Origin: Talinum fruticosum
Lineage: Eukaryota > Streptophyta > Magnoliopsida > Caryophyllales > Talinaceae
DNA: 64,000 nucleotides
NCBI GenBank assembly: GCA_021018815.1
Contig: JAITYX010000009.1
Span: 6,822,501-6,886,500, forward strand
Direction of reading: 5' to 3'
The notes under the pieces were generated by a model, which was not told the DNA's origin, searched no databases, and was given only the letters and a program-made list of their open reading frames with translations. Below are positions 32,880 to 45,470 of this stretch, piece after piece (within the stretch, counting starts at the first letter, position 1; every line of letters begins with the position of its first letter). The translations under genes and the position numbers were made by a program.

Positions 32880-34406
32880 TGAAGACTCGGACTTTGCATG
32901 TATATCATTCCGAGTACTACCAATGAATCAGGTACAAACTTCATCTACTCTAAGTTTTGATTACATGTCATTCTTAGTGCTTTAGAAAGCTGTTCGAGTG
33001 GTATAGAAACTTTTCGAGTGTTACGGATACTATTAAATATGTTTTCATTCGTTTCGACTGACTCGTAAAGCATACTCTTGCTCATCAAATTACACTCGAT
33101 GGTTCTTAGTCACTCGGACAACACTCGGACTTATCCCATGTTCAAACAATCTCACTAACACTTTCAAACTCAGGTCTAACTTCATATTCTAAGTTCAAGT
33201 GAATTACATCGTTAATTCAACTACGTAAGTCGGCATGGTTTGTTTGAACTACATTTGTGTAGATCAAGTACTCATACTACGATATTCTCTATCTAACTTG
33301 ATCTTTCTTCAGATCGACTCGAGATGGAATTTGAGTATAATGAAAATTAGACTTAGAAAATTCCATTCTTCTCTCGACTCATATAATTATGCACTTAATT
33401 ATCTTAATTAAATTATTATCTATGTCTAATCTTAAACCAAAGTATTTTATACTTTGAGAACCAAAATTGGTTTACTTTTGAAGGTTATCTAAACGAGGTT
33501 ATCCTACTTTTGAATTACAAAGGTAACCGGCTTTAAGATGTCAAATTGCCAGCGAGACAAGGCTTTTTCTTCTTCGACCATAATACGGACACTATGTTAG
33601 GGTTGTCCGTTTTCAAAGCTGAAAATATTCAACGCTAAGCTCAACGGTAGTTTCTACCTTACTTTTCAATCACCACCAGTGGATTGGAACATCCTAAGGA
33701 GTCAACAGCCATTGCACAATGTTCACATCTCAACGGATCTTTTACGAGCGGCTCGGAAGAACCGTTATTATGGTCATAGAGGACTCCTATTCAAAAGATA
33801 GTCACAACGGCTAATTTGTTTGGTCATCTATAAATAGAAGCTACTTCACAAGACTTGAATTTTGTTGAAACTATTGCTCAAATTATATCTCTCTGTATAA
33901 CACTCACTCAATCTTCATCTTACAACTCCAAGTCTATACTTAACACTTTTCCGAGTTGTAAAGTCTTGTAATAAGTCATAAAACTTTCTTTCTTACTTTC
34001 GAGTCGGGTCCCTTGACTAAGCTCGTACGGATTAACTCAGCTCGGTTGTCCCTAGCTGTCAAGGTTATCTCGGTTAGGAAGTAGTAGATCGGATAAGGGA
34101 ACTTCGAGTCTAGGAAAAGTTTGTAAAGAATTGTCTAAGGGAGCAATTCTAGTTGAGTCGATCTCATCGTATTTTATGGATTCAAAATAGTAGATTTGAC
34201 TTGGTGCTTGAATTAGCACTGGCCATGGTTTTCTACCTAGAAGGGTTACCACGTAATTCGAGTTCACTCTTTTCGAGCCCAATCGAGACTTAGACAGACC
34301 TTAAAGTTTAATTTAAACTTTAACCCACCATTTATTGTTTAAATTTCCTCATCACCCTATTCACCTCCCTGTAGGGTGACTAAGACTGTCCAGGAGCAAA
34401 CTTTCA
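32880..34406 (+). repeat. SV-3 3' LTR
   Basis: 1,527 bp, TGAAGACTCGGAC to ACTTTCA, with intact TG and CA ends unlike its partner. TATA box at 33829. Followed by TACCA, the target duplication, and then SV-host gag. Confidence 0.92.
33829..33837 (+). promoter_or_regulatory. TATA box, SV-3 3' LTR
   Basis: Consensus TATAAATAG; AACGGCTA about 20 bp upstream. Confidence 0.65.
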
Positions 34407-34855
34407 TACCACGAGTAAAGATTATTATTGGGTTTGTAAGAGGAAGTGAGAAGGGTTAGTTTGTTTCTATTTTTGCACATTTTTGCAGGTAACATAGAAA
34501 CAAAAAGGTCACCGGTACTCGAGATAGCGGATGCTCACGCCACTTGTCTTGAGATTCAAGACTCTTCTCGGAACTTGAAGAGATGAAAGGAGGAAAAACC
34601 ACATATGGAGATAATAGCAACGACAAGATAATTAGAATTTGAAGAATTAGTTAAGGAGATATCTTTGTCGAGTCCAAGTATACCTTGTCAAAGGGCTCAA
34701 ATATAATCTTCGAGTATCTCTCAATTATGTGACAAAGGCCAAGAGGTAAGGTTCACTCGGACCAAGCTGTTTCATTTCTAATGCGAGTCTCCAAAGAGAC
34801 AAAGCTCTTAGGTCCGAGGTCGGGTAACACTTATACGATTCCTATTTCTAATTAA
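34407..34855 (+). pseudogene. SV-host gag end and protease
   Basis: Resumes with ACCACGAGTAAAG, the sequence that follows GGACC in the other copies. The protease active site DSGCSRHLS (34523-34549) keeps Asp-Ser-Gly although the bases before it (ACTCGAGATAGCGG) show an extra CGAG-type change. Then ELEEMKGGKTTYGDNSNDKI, a degraded GLKYNL region and LCDKGQEVRF. Frame is lost several times. Confidence 0.8.
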
Positions 34856-35935
34856 AATCAAGATTTATCATGTTTAAAAGCTTCTCTAAATAATTATTCA
34901 TGGACATGGCATCACAGATTAGGCCCTATTAGCATGCATATAATTAAGAAACTTGCATCTCATGGATTAGTGAGAGGATTTCCTAACTGTTTATTTAAGA
35001 AAGATAAAATTTGTGATGCATGCACTAAAGGAAAACAAGTTAGATCATCCTGTATGCCCTCAAAACGAGTATCTACATCCAAAGTATTTGAATTGATACA
35101 TATGGATTTGTGTGGTTAAATTCATGTTAAAAGCTTAGGGGTAAATCATATGTGCTAGTTATTCTTGATGATTACTCACGATATACCCGGGTGTGTTTTC
35201 GGAAGAACAAAAATGAAGCATTCAAAGAGTTCACTAAGGTCTACAGGAAAATATGAGTCGACATTTAGATTAGGAGAATTTGAACTGAGCATGGAAGGGA
35301 GTTTGATTACTCAAAATTTGCAGACTTACGTTATAAGAATGGCATCTCCCACAACTTCTCGGCACTAAGAACTTCCCAACGGAATGGAGTAGTGGAGAGA
35401 AAGAACAGGACACTTGAAGAAATGGGAAGGACAATGATGACTGAAGATGATCTACCTTACTATTTCGGGATGAGGCGGTAAACACAGCAAACTACACTCT
35501 CAGCAGATGTCTCATTCGACCCGTTACGAAAAAGACACCCTACGAGCTATACAAAGGGAAGAAGCCTAACCTTTCCTACTTCAAATCATTCGAATTTAAA
35601 TGCTTTTTGCACAACAATGGTAAGGAACATCGACCAAAGTTGATGCAAGGTTAGATGAATGTACTTTTCTCGGTTATTCTTCACACAGACAAAGCTTATA
35701 GAATCTTTAACAAGAGAACTATCAATGTGAAAGAAAGGATCCATTTTCTCGGATCTCCAGTTCGGTCGAGATGAAGATGACATAGTAGAGGTTTGAACAA
35801 AAATAAAAGAACTGAGCCAACTCGGAATGAGCCGGTCTAAGAACCAGCTCGGACTCACGAAAATCAAGCTAATGAAGAAATTCAACTAGTTGAACTAGCT
35901 GAAAATCAGAACATTCAACCATCAAATATGGTAAA
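34856..35935 (+). pseudogene. SV-host integrase
   Basis: TWHHRLGPISMHIIKKLASH (about 34902-34960) has Pro in place of the second His. The Cys pair is kept: KKDKICDACTKGKQVRSSC (34998-35055). LIHMDLCG (first Asp) precedes a stop at about 35118. Further pieces: ILDDYS, KNKNEAFKEF, then NGVVERKNRTLEEMGRTMM (about 35383-35440, with the Glu), YELYKGKKPNLSYFK (35542-35588). Linker to RT carries ENQNIQPSNMVNRE. Confidence 0.82.
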
Positions 35936-36525
35936 TCGAGAGGACAGGTAAAGATTTCAAATATGCATCTTGTCACCCACCTAAAAACATCATTTTAGAA
36001 ATCAACGAGTAGGGTAAGAACTAGTTCTTTTTGCAAAACTTATGTGCATTTTCAGCATTCATTTCATTAATTGAACCTAAATATGTACTAGAAGCTCTAC
36101 TTGAATCTGAATGCGTAGAGGCCATGCAAGAAGAATTATCTCAATTTGAAAGAAACCAAGTCCGGACTCGGACCAAACGACCTTCCGACTACCCGGTTAT
36201 AGGAACCAATTGGGTATTTAAAAAAGCTGGGTAAGGGAGGGTTGGTAGTCGAAACAAAGCCGGATTAGTTACCAAAGGTTATAACCAAGAAGAGGGAATT
36301 AATTGTGGGGAAACATTTGCACTGTTGCTAGGATTGAGGCAATCGGAATTCTCTTAGCCTTTACATCTATCATGAACATTAAGCTCTATCAAATAGATGT
36401 TAAGTGTTCATTTATATATGGTTATATTCAAGAAGAAGTTTATGTTGAGCAACCCCTGGATTTAAAAACTCTCAATTTCCAAATCATGTTTTCAAATTAC
36501 AAAAAGGTTTGTATCGTCCGAAGCA
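35936..36525 (+). pseudogene. SV-host reverse transcriptase, 3'-truncated
   Basis: Pre-RT block (LCAFSAFISLIEPKYVLEAL at about 36040-36095, EECVEAMQEEL-like), TKRPSDYPVIGTNWVF (36172-36219), GINCGETF, RIEAIGILLAFTSIMNIKLY (36327-36385) and EEVYVEQPLDLKT. It breaks at about 36525 just before the catalytic YVDD and passes directly into gypsy sequence. The rest of SV-host (RNaseH, extra ORF, 3' LTR) is missing. Confidence 0.85.
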
Positions 36526-38175
36526 CGCTCCACACAAGACTCGATCAATCTGGCTGGGAGTAATATTTTCGATCTGCTTGTTTGGACAAGAGAAGAACCT
36601 AAAGGGAATTTGGTTTCGGTATTACCTAGAGACATGTTGCACCTGCGATTCGATCACCGGCGTAGATGACAAAGGGCCCAAGCATATAACTTGGATTGAT
36701 GCTGAGGAGGGCCAAGAATTTGCTTGTTAGCTTAGGAGTGAGACCCATTCCTAAGTCTAGCACTAGGGCTAATATTTATGTTCCCATTTATGTCAGTTCA
36801 TCTTCTAATTCTCGCTATTTCTAATTCTACAATTTCTATTTCGAGTCCGATGTACTCATTTCCACATTTAATAAGATGAACCTTTCTACTTACACTTTGC
36901 CTTCTCCTATTTTTCTTTTTTTTTTCTCTAATGATGAATAAGAAATCCCTTAGGAATTAATAAAAGCTATGGAAGATTAGGAAAATAGTTCCTAATAATA
37001 GAGGAAACAATACCAATTAATCTAGGATCAATGGATCAACCCTAAGAGGTCAAAATTTAGAAAACCCTCAATCCGAGAAAAGGAGAAGCACTTTGCCTCT
37101 TTACGAGAATTCATGAATGTCTTTGCATGGTCCTATAAAGACATGTCGGGGATAGATTTATGTATAGCGGAACATAAAACTCCATCTGTACGAAGACGCT
37201 AAGCTCAGTTAGCGAAGCTCGGGAGGATAAAACTTTAATGAGCACTAAAAATTAAGCAAGAGGTCCAAAAGCGGTTAGAAGCGGGGTTATTCAAAGTGGT
37301 TCACTATCCTCGGTGGGTAGCAAACATATTTCCAGTTTTGAAGAAGATGGCGGGGTTAGACTTTAGGGATTTGAAAAGGCAAGCCTTAAAGATGATTTCT
37401 TCGTTGCCCCATATCAATATCCTTGCGAGATAATACGATAGGATATGCCTTACTCTCATTTAGGGATGGCTATGCTTGGGTATAATGAGGTGAAGATAGT
37501 CGAAGAAGACATGGAAAATACGACCTTCATCGGTAAATGGGTGACGTCTTGCTATGTGGTGATGCCATTTAAGCTTAAGAATGCAGGAGCTGCATATCAA
37601 AGAACAACCGCAACATTACTACACGAGATGATCCATAAGGAAGTCGAAGTCTATGTGGACGACATGATCATTAAGTCCAAGGATAGCGTAGGGCACTTAA
37701 CCAGCCTTAGAAAATTCTTCGAAAGATTAAGAAAGTACAACATGCACCTTAACATACAAAAAGTGTGCCTTTGGCGTAACATTAGACAAATTGCTAGGCT
37801 ATGTGGTCGAGTCTTAGAGGAATCGAAGCTGATCCATCCAAGAATAAAGCCATTCAAGAGATCCCACCGCCGAAGACAAAGAAGGAGATACGAGGTTTCC
37901 GTGGACGTTTACGATACATTAGTCATTGCATATCAAAGCCGACTATGGTCCGTGAATCCATCTTTAAGATGGTAAAGAAAGGATATGAATCTATTTTGGA
38001 TGAAGAGAGCCAAAAAGCATTTGAGAAGGTTAAGGAGTATATAGCCAACCCTCCAATGTTAATTCCACCCCAACCAGGGAAGCCCGTACTCTTTTACCTC
38101 GCTACAACGAAACTACAATGGCATCCACGCTGGCCCAATTGGATAGAAAGGAAGCATACGTAGTGTATTATCTAT
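36526..38175 (+). pseudogene. Tat-1 pol: pre-RT, RT and RNaseH
   Basis: Ty3/gypsy pol, collinear with 49690-51295 in Tat-3. A pre-RT region is followed by RT with KMAGLDFRDL (a reduced form of the VDFRDLNK motif, about 37345), NKVEEDMENTTFIGKW, SCYVVMPFKLKNAGAAYQRT (about 37549-37608) and the catalytic YVDD at 37652-37663 (EVYVDDMIIKSKD). Then LRKFFERLRKYNMHLN, and in a new frame SLRGIEADPSKNKAIQEIPP (from 37804) and the RNaseH start. It is interrupted at 38175 (codons for YYL) by the solo LTR. Its 5' boundary at 36526 is a deletion joint with SV-host. With 545-4253 it probably forms one element. Confidence 0.85.
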
Positions 38176-40297
38176 TGTTAAGCTTGTCGTACAGACAACA
38201 AATTAAACCACTACTTAAACTTATAATAAACAATATAGCAAGGGCAAGTAGGGATCGAATCCACGAGGAAAGATATAATAACATGCAAGTTTTAATCTAA
38301 TTAAATTTACTACTCTTAAAAACAAAACAGAAAATATAAATTAAAATCAATAACTAAAATTCATAGAAAATTATCTAATAACTAAATAAATAATTTATAC
38401 ATAATAATAAAACTACAATAACCCAGAAATATTTTTGTATATTTTTAGAATAATTAAAACAGAAAACTAAAGCAGAAAATAAACAAATTCTAAAACAGAA
38501 AATTAAATAAGTAAAATTCTGCACTAAAATAATTACGAAAATAAATACTAAAATTACCAAGAATAATAATACTAATTTTCTAAACCTAACCAGACCCTAA
38601 AAATATAAAAACAAAATTTAAAATCTAATTTACGAATTTATTTTATTAAAAACCTGCAGTAATTAAATTCAAGAATTAAATCTGAAAAAATATCAAATTA
38701 ATTCCAAAAATTCTAAAATTTAATCACAGCAAACTAGGACTCTATCTAAACCCTAAAAGAAAATAAAACAAGAAAAATAATAAAAGAAACTATTTTTAAA
38801 CTAATTTCTAACAAACTGACTCAAAAATAATAAACACTAACAGAAAATTAATTCTGAAAATTAAAATATATAAAGACTCAAAATTAAATTAAAATAAAAT
38901 TACTAAAACTAACCTAAAATACTGATCTTTAGGGGGTAACGAAATTAATAATAAAAGACTATATATTTATAAATAAAAATTGACAAACTAAAGAAAATAA
39001 CTAAAAAGCAAACAAATAATTATCAAAGATAGCAAATTTATAAAAACACTTAGTATAATCTATATCCACCATGCAAATTATTATTTATCATTAACACACA
39101 AATTGATCTACCCATGAGCTAAACTATAGAAGACAACCACTAGCGGATCTTCCCGTTTTTCCTTAGTTATTAGTTTACTTAGGCCTAACCCTAATATAAA
39201 CCCTACTAATATTGATAACCCTAGCACTAGCACTAGAATTTAATCAAATTAGAGCATTAAGTATTAGAAAAACATCATCTAGCACCTAATAACCAATCTA
39301 CTAGCAAATTGATTTAAGAAGGATCTATGATAATTTCCTAATTAAAAGAGATGGGTATGAGCCATCCATGATTAACTAGGGTGATACTTATGTCTAAAAG
39401 ATCAAGCAATTACGTACTTAAACCCTCTAAACTATCACATGAATTTATATAAAACTAAATAGCGTGCACTCTAATTAATTAGACATAAATTCATAAACAT
39501 TAAACACAAATTATCATATAATCATGGATCAAATCAATAAGACAATAAAAATCAAAACTTTGTTTCAAAATAAATAATTTAACATGGCTTCAATGAGATT
39601 ATACTAAGTATAAGAAAAACTACTCACACATCATGTAATTTAAAACATGTAAACTAAATAAAACTAGCATCTTTAGTATTAATCTATCAATAAAAACTCA
39701 ATCTTTTCTAATAAAAATTACAAAACTAAATTATACTACCGATATTAGTTTCTTTGACCCGGGAAGATGAAGAAGATGATGGTGGATGGTGGCTGGCTGG
39801 GCAGCGGACAGCAGCGGCAGCAAGCGGTGGTGGCTGGGCGGCTGCACTCGGTGGACCGCAGCGAGTGCGAGCTGGCTGGGCAGCAGGTGCAGGCGGCTGG
39901 GTGCCGTGGACAGCAAAGGGCAGGTAGTGATTGTGTGTGGCTGGCTTCCTAGGTCTCTCTCCATGATGATAATAAGTAGTATATATAGGGTGAAAGAGTT
40001 AGGGTTTATTTCTCTTTCTTCTCTTCTAAGTTTCCCTTTTCTATTCCACTTAGGATTTCCTAAAATATAATATCCTAAAATAAATATTTTATTACATATT
40101 ATATTTATGGACCGACTTCATATATTTTCTTGGATGCTTGTCGGTAGCTAAAAATCCACTTTTAACGACTTTTCTTCTCTTCCCCACTTTATTCGATAAT
40201 TACCTATAAATAGACAAAATAGAATAAATTAGATAAAATAAACTATATAATATAAACTAAATAACTACTAAAAATACGTATAAAATACGACTTAACA
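38176..40297 (-). mobile_element. Solo LTR, TSD TCTAT, inserted in Tat-1 RNaseH
   Basis: 2,122 bp with TGTTAAGC at the left and GACTTAACA at the right, flanked by identical TCTAT (38171-38175; 40298-40302). The host reading YYLS...RKF resumes on the far side. There is no pol or second LTR, so it is a solo LTR. Orientation is minus: the reverse strand has a TATATATA box (39980-39987) and near the left edge the 'GGGATCGAATCCAC' phrase common near LTR ends of plant gypsy elements (from memory). Mostly A-rich, with a CAG/CTG-rich patch at 39775-39950. A 77-codon minus ORF there (39731-39964) is probably not a gene. Confidence 0.85.
39980..39987 (-). promoter_or_regulatory. TATA box of the solo LTR
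   Basis: TATATATA on the minus strand, in CCCTATATATACT; an ATG lies about 17 bp downstream at 39964 and an AACCCTAA stretch about 15 bp upstream. Confidence 0.45.
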
Positions 40298-40355
40298 TCT
40301 ATGCAAGAAATTCTTCGATTATGAGACTAGGTACACGGCTCTAGAGAAGACATCA
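40298..40355 (+). pseudogene. Tat-1 RNaseH remnant after the solo LTR
   Basis: Starts with the duplicated TCTAT and continues KKFFDYETRYTALEKTS-type sequence, as in RKFVDYRTRYTPLEKTS at 51303-51352 of Tat-3. It ends at about 40355, where minus-strand gag sequence begins. Confidence 0.75.
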
Positions 40356-41820
40356 TATTTTGTTTTGTACACATCTTCTTCATCACTTACCTACGATCCA
40401 TGGACTCCTAGGTCTAGAGAAGGTAAGCATACAAGTTGTCCGAACTCGTTGATGTCTTGAATGAAGACGAGATGGATCCCATTGATGTGGAATGAGTTCG
40501 GAAAAGATAGCTAAGGTACCGCTGAATGGGTTCTTGTTATTGTTAGGTTGTTGAGCGACCTTAAGGAGAGGGTGTTGACCGTTACGGAACATACTCTCTA
40601 ATTTGTTCTTGAATGTCCAACATTGCTCCGTATCATGTCCTCTTGCATGATGGTACTTACAGAATTTTCCTGCATCCGAGTTTGTTGATTGTTTTGTAGT
40701 TTCTCATTCTCCTCTTACATGTGGCAACTTAATCTTCCCTTTAGATAATAAACGGTCGAGGGCTTGAGCATAAGTAGTATCTATAGGAGTGTAGTCACTA
40801 TGACTTTGACTTGGTCCTTTTCGGAAGGTCGATCTACCATATGGACAACCTTTGTCCTCCATCCAGTGAGGAATTCGATGAAGCTCTCTTTCTCCCCATA
40901 TTTGATCAACTCCAAGTCTCTAAGGGTGACTAGAAGATCTGTGTTATAGGAGTATTGGCGTAAGAACTCCTTACACATATCATTTCAATTAGTGACCTAG
41001 CGTAGGTCAACTACATTATACCACTTCCTTACATCGGTGTCGAATGTCCATGGGAAGATGATGTGGTAAGTATCTTAAAGTACATATTTAAGAGTCATTG
41101 CTCCTAAGAAGTTACGAACATAATGATGGGGATTTTCGGAACCACGAAACTTGATGTCCGGCATAGTAATCAAAGAAGGTAAGTTCCCTTTTGGGATTGA
41201 TGTGAATCTGGTGAGATCAAAGTAGTGACTCTTGAATATGGAGGATTCCCTTAACATTAGTTCTATCTAATCTATGTGTGGATTAATAGGCTTATGTTCA
41301 AAACTAGGTTACGTAGAAGGTTACGGTTCGGTGGAGGGCCTTATGCTCCTTGTGGTGGATGAGCTTTTTTGTTCTTATTATCCTGTAAAGTCTTTAAGAT
41401 GACTGCAAGAGTTTCAGCTATAAAATCTATCTTTTTGTCTTGAGCCTCAATTTGGGCTTTCATCTTGGCTAAGGATTCATTGAGTAAAGTGTTGATGGGA
41501 AATTGTTCTGGTTCTCCGTCCATTGGGGAATTGTTTTTGGCTACTCGTCCTATGATGGAAGATTGATCGAACCGGTGCTGTGTGCACCGAGGTTGGTAGA
41601 AGCTGGTGTGGATCGAAGTGTACAACGAGGGGAAGTGGTACCGGACTACTTGCTGAGGCGTTCTAATCTTTTGGAGCTCGAATTTCGACGAAACCCAATG
41701 ACGGTAGGCTTCCCTATTCTGCAACCCAAAAATAACCGCTTTAGGACCATGTGTAGAAACACCAACTTTTCGGAGGAAGGGACTCAAGTGCAAGACCCGA
41801 AGGAACTAAGAAAGCAAGAA
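40356..41820 (-). pseudogene. Tat-2 gag (minus strand)
   Basis: Gypsy gag read from right to left. N-terminal part 41793-41341 is open for 150 codons (EAYRHWVSSKFELQK, MKAQIEAQDKKIDFIAETLA). The core lies at 41257-40781: FTSIPKGNLPSLITMPDIKF, NPHHYVRNFLGAMTL, MCKEFLRQYSYNTDLLVTLR, KYGEKESFIEFLTGWRTKV. The C-terminal zinc motif at about 40618-40662 is intact, CKYHHARGHDTEQC (CX2HX4HX4C). The left edge at 40356 is a breakpoint. It is the best-preserved gypsy gag zinc motif here but has frameshifts at about 40985-41080. Confidence 0.88.
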
Positions 41821-41899
41821 TGCTTTTTATTTGGATGCACATAAAAATTGCAAAGCAATTGAAATAAAACGTAATGATGCTAAGGAGTTAGTTCGGAAT

Positions 41900-42560
41900 G
41901 ATTTTTAATTTGGCTAATGCACAAATGGAATGTAAAAATGGATTCACCTAATTTTGAGATGAATTAATTAGGCTAAATGCTAAATTGAATGCATGAATAG
42001 ACTTACCTAATTTGAAATGAATTTAATTTTTGGTTAAATGTAAAAGTGAATGCATCAATGGACTCACCTAAGTTTAGATGAATTTAATTTTTGGCTAAAT
42101 GCAAAATTGAAATCCGAATGGACTTACCTAATTGGGATGAGTTTATTTTTGTCTAAATGCAAAAGTGAATGCATAATTGAATTCACCTAATTTGAGATGA
42201 ATTTATTTTTACGGCAAATAAAAAATTGTTGAATGCATAAAGAGACTCACCTAATTTCAGATGAATTTATGTTTTTGCTAAATGAGAAATTGAAATTCAT
42301 AAATGGACTCACCTAATTTTTAATGAATTTATTTTTGGATAAATGCAAAATTGAAAGCGCAAATGGACTAACCTAATTTTAGATGAATTTATTTTTTTGG
42401 CTAAATGCGAAATTGAAATTCATAAATGGACTCACCTAGTTTGTGATGAATGTATTTTTGGATAAATGCAAAATTGAATGCGTAAATGGACTAACCTAAT
42501 TTTAGATGATTTTTTTTTTTGGCTAAATGAAAAATTGAAATGTATAAATGGACTACAAAA
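41900..42560 (-). repeat. Leader minisatellite of Tat-2 (minus strand)
   Basis: About ten units of the same family as 2368-2790, reversed: each has ATGGACTCACCTAA, then GATGAATTTATTTTT and GGCTAAATGCAAAATTGAA. Period about 60-65 bp. Confidence 0.88.
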
Positions 42561-43095
42561 ATGCACATATTGGACCGACTCGAAGAAATTAATTATTGTA
42601 TTTTATTCACACCCATACAATGGTTATTTAACACTACTATCCTAACCTAAACGCTCACAAGTAAAAGATTAAAATACTAAAAACAACCACATTCATCCAA
42701 GCATGCAAATGAAGTGACAAGGGACCTCCTAAACAACAAAGGATCTATGGTCAAAAAGAGGGATAAATCTTGGTAGGATTCATGGTGTCTCATAGTTGGA
42801 GCATTTAGTCATCCATGGGGTGCACGACAGAAAAAACATGAATCCTCGGTGCCTCTTGGTAAACCAAAGAGGGCGTGCTATGAGGAAAGAGGTACCACCT
42901 CTATGACAATCAAGCTTATTGGGCTCGTCTCAGGTTAGCAATTTGAACCTCCTCCAAAATTGTTCTTAAAGCTAAAGTCTAAAGGTCGAAACAAAAAATG
43001 ACTATGTTCGAGGCTACCTAAATGCTAGATGCCTTATAAGTGACATATCACCGGTGAAGCCGCCACCTGTAGGAACCACATGCCCTGTCCGTCCC
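42561..43095 (-). other. Tat-2 unique leader and primer-site region (minus)
   Basis: Reverse complement of the leader at 1595-2150 in Tat-1, with landmarks in order. Near 43060-43082 it reads GCCGCCACCTGTAGGAACC, the reverse of the LTR/primer boundary of Tat-1. The similarity ends at about 43085-43095; no LTR follows. Confidence 0.75.
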
Positions 43096-43690
43096 TCTAT
43101 AGTTGGAGAACTAGATCCGGAAGCATGACAGTGGGTGAAAGAATACTGAAAGTGGTTTTTTTATGAAGTTTGGCAGAGGTAGAGTGATGTATGTAAATGA
43201 TGAAGATTATAGGATCGAATAAGATGACGATATGGCGAGTGAGGATTAGCTGTAATTTATTTTTATCGCTTTCCTTTTCGCTTTCCTTTTACTGCTTTCT
43301 TTACTCCTTTCCTTTATTGCTTTCTTAGTTGTTTTATAGCTTTATTCACATGCCTTAGTTGATTTAAATTCCCATATTAGTATGTTGTATGCTTGCTTGA
43401 AACACATTTCTTAAACTCACATCTCAAATTAGTAGAGGCCTTCTATGACGGGCGGAATGGAAGGGCTTATCCCTACGTATCGTACCTTCGCCCCGAATCT
43501 AGATTCTCGGTTCTAGACCGATGGAGCCAACTTTTAAATCTCTTTCAAACTTAGTTTTCCCATACTCGGATTGGAAGAGTCTTTTTTTTGTTAGTTTTTA
43601 TTTCTCAAAATTGATCTGGAAACTCCGCATTCTTCATTTTATTTCTCTAAAGTGCACCTCGACATTTCTGATTTTAAATTAAAAAATTAA
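43096..43690. other. Spacer between Tat-2 and Tat-3, unassigned
   Basis: About 600 bp with a T/C-rich run (CTTTCCTTTT repeats at 43265-43325) and a GC-richer block (43445-43530: ACGGGCGGAATGG, CCCTACGTATCGTACC, CCCCGAATCTAGATTCTCGG) that reads like the leader of a different retroelement. It has no match elsewhere in the window. No ORF I would trust. Confidence 0.4.
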
Positions 43691-44790
43691 ATTTTATTTT
43701 AAATAGAAAAATACGGTGCTGGCTCTTGCCGGCGCAGGACAATCACCGGGCAAGGTTTGGTCCAAGCCGATGTTTTCACACTATTTTGACATGAAGGCCT
43801 TGAGGAAGAATTGAATTTAAATTTTTGTTATTTTCCTAAATTATGAAATAATACGTCGATGCTTTTAAAAATAATTTCTAAAATAAGATTAGTAAAACCG
43901 CCAATTATTATTCTGATTAATTTGTTTCAAATTAAATTTCAAATCAAAAATCTAAATAAGAGATGCATCCCCATTTCTAATGAACTTTCAAAATGGGCTT
44001 CAAAAAGAATCTTCAAAAAAAGAGACTGACATTCGTTGGGAAACATCGGTATTGCCACTTATTAAGAGGTGAGAAGTTTGAGTTGTGAGTTTTCTTAATG
44101 TGTTTTGCATTAGGTATGTTGCATTTAGGCAGTCTCGAACATAGTTGCTTTTAATTTCGACCATTAGGCTTTACCATTAAGAACATCTTTTGAAGCGAGT
44201 TCAAACTACAAACCTTGGTGGGCCCAATTAGGCTTGATTGTCGGGAGGTGGTACCTCTTCCCTCATAGCACGCTCTTTTGGTTTACAAGGAGGAACCAAA
44301 AAATCATGATTTTCCTGTCGTGCACCCCACGGAGGACTAAATGCTTTAGACTATGAGACACCATTTATCCTACCTAGATTTATCCCTCTTTTTATCATAG
44401 ATTCTTTGTGGTTTAAGTGGTCCCTTTTCTCTTCATTTACATGCTTGGATGAATGAGGTTGTTTTAGTATTTAATACTCTACTTACCAACCTTTAGGTTA
44501 GGGTACAAGTACTAAATAACCCTTGCATGGGTGTGAATAAAATATAATAATTAATTTCCTCGACTCGGTCCAATATGTGCATTTATAACCAAAAACTAAA
44601 AAATTGTATTTTTTTTTGGTACGGTGCATTAATTGCATTTCTAAGTCATTCTAAAAATTTTCTCTCTTTCTCTAGGTTTTGGTGGTCACTGGCTGTCGGG
44701 CTTAGCCAACACCGGCCACCTCCGGTCAGTCCATGAGGGTCATGCCGAGGCCCTCATTTCTTTTTAATCAGTTTTTTTTTGGTTTCATTT
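43691..44790 (+). repeat. Tat-3 5' LTR remnant and leader
   Basis: 43870-44050 matches the end of the Tat-1 LTR (AATTTCTAAAATAA; CTTCAAAAAGAATCTTCAA). The primer site is deleted between about 44055 and 44065. 44080-44790 is the conserved leader. The portion 43691-43860 (GGTGCTGGCTCTTGCCGGCG) does not align with Tat-1. Confidence 0.65.
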
Positions 44791-45470
44791 TTTAGCATTT
44801 TTGCATCTCATATTTACATTTCATTTTGAATTTAGCCAAAAATAAATTCATCCCCAATTAGGTGAGTTCATATTTGCATTCCGTTTTTGCATTTCGCCAA
44901 AAATAAATTCATTTCCAATTAGGTGAGTCCATATTTCCATTTCATTTTACATTGTAGCCAAAAATAAATTCATCTTCAATTAGGTGAGTCCTTACTCGCA
45001 TTTTATTTTACATTTTAACCAAAAAACTAAAATCATCTCCCATTAGGTGACTCCATATTTGTATTCCATTTTTGCGTTTGAGCTGAAATAAATTCATCCC
45101 TAATTAGGTGAGTTCAGATTTGCATTTTATCCAAAAATAAACTCATCTCAAATAGGTAAGTCCGTATTTGCATTTTATTTTGCATTTTACCCAAAAATAA
45201 TTTTATCTCAAGCTAGGTAAGTCCATATTTACATTTCATTTTGCATTTTAGCCAAAAATAAATTCTTCTCCTATTAGGTGAGTCTATATTTGCATTTCAT
45301 TTTTCATTTTAGTGAAAAATAAATTCATCTCCAATTAGATCAGTCCGTCTTTTTGCATTTAATTTTTGCATTTTAGCCAAAATAAATCCATCCCAATTTA
45401 GATAAGTTCATATGTGCATTAGCCAAATAAAAAAAATTCATCCCAAACTAAGTCTTTAGCATCATTACAT
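44790..45470 (+). repeat. Leader minisatellite of Tat-3
   Basis: About ten units of 55-75 bp: CATTTTAGCCAAAAATAAA, TTCATCTCCAATTAGGTGAG, TCCATATTTGCATTTC. Same family and same position as in Tat-1 and Tat-2. Confidence 0.88.

Noticed and set aside
39731..40070. Overlapping ORFs in the GC-rich part of the solo LTR
   Set aside because: Open in several frames on both strands because of GC and CAG/CTG richness; no recognisable protein.
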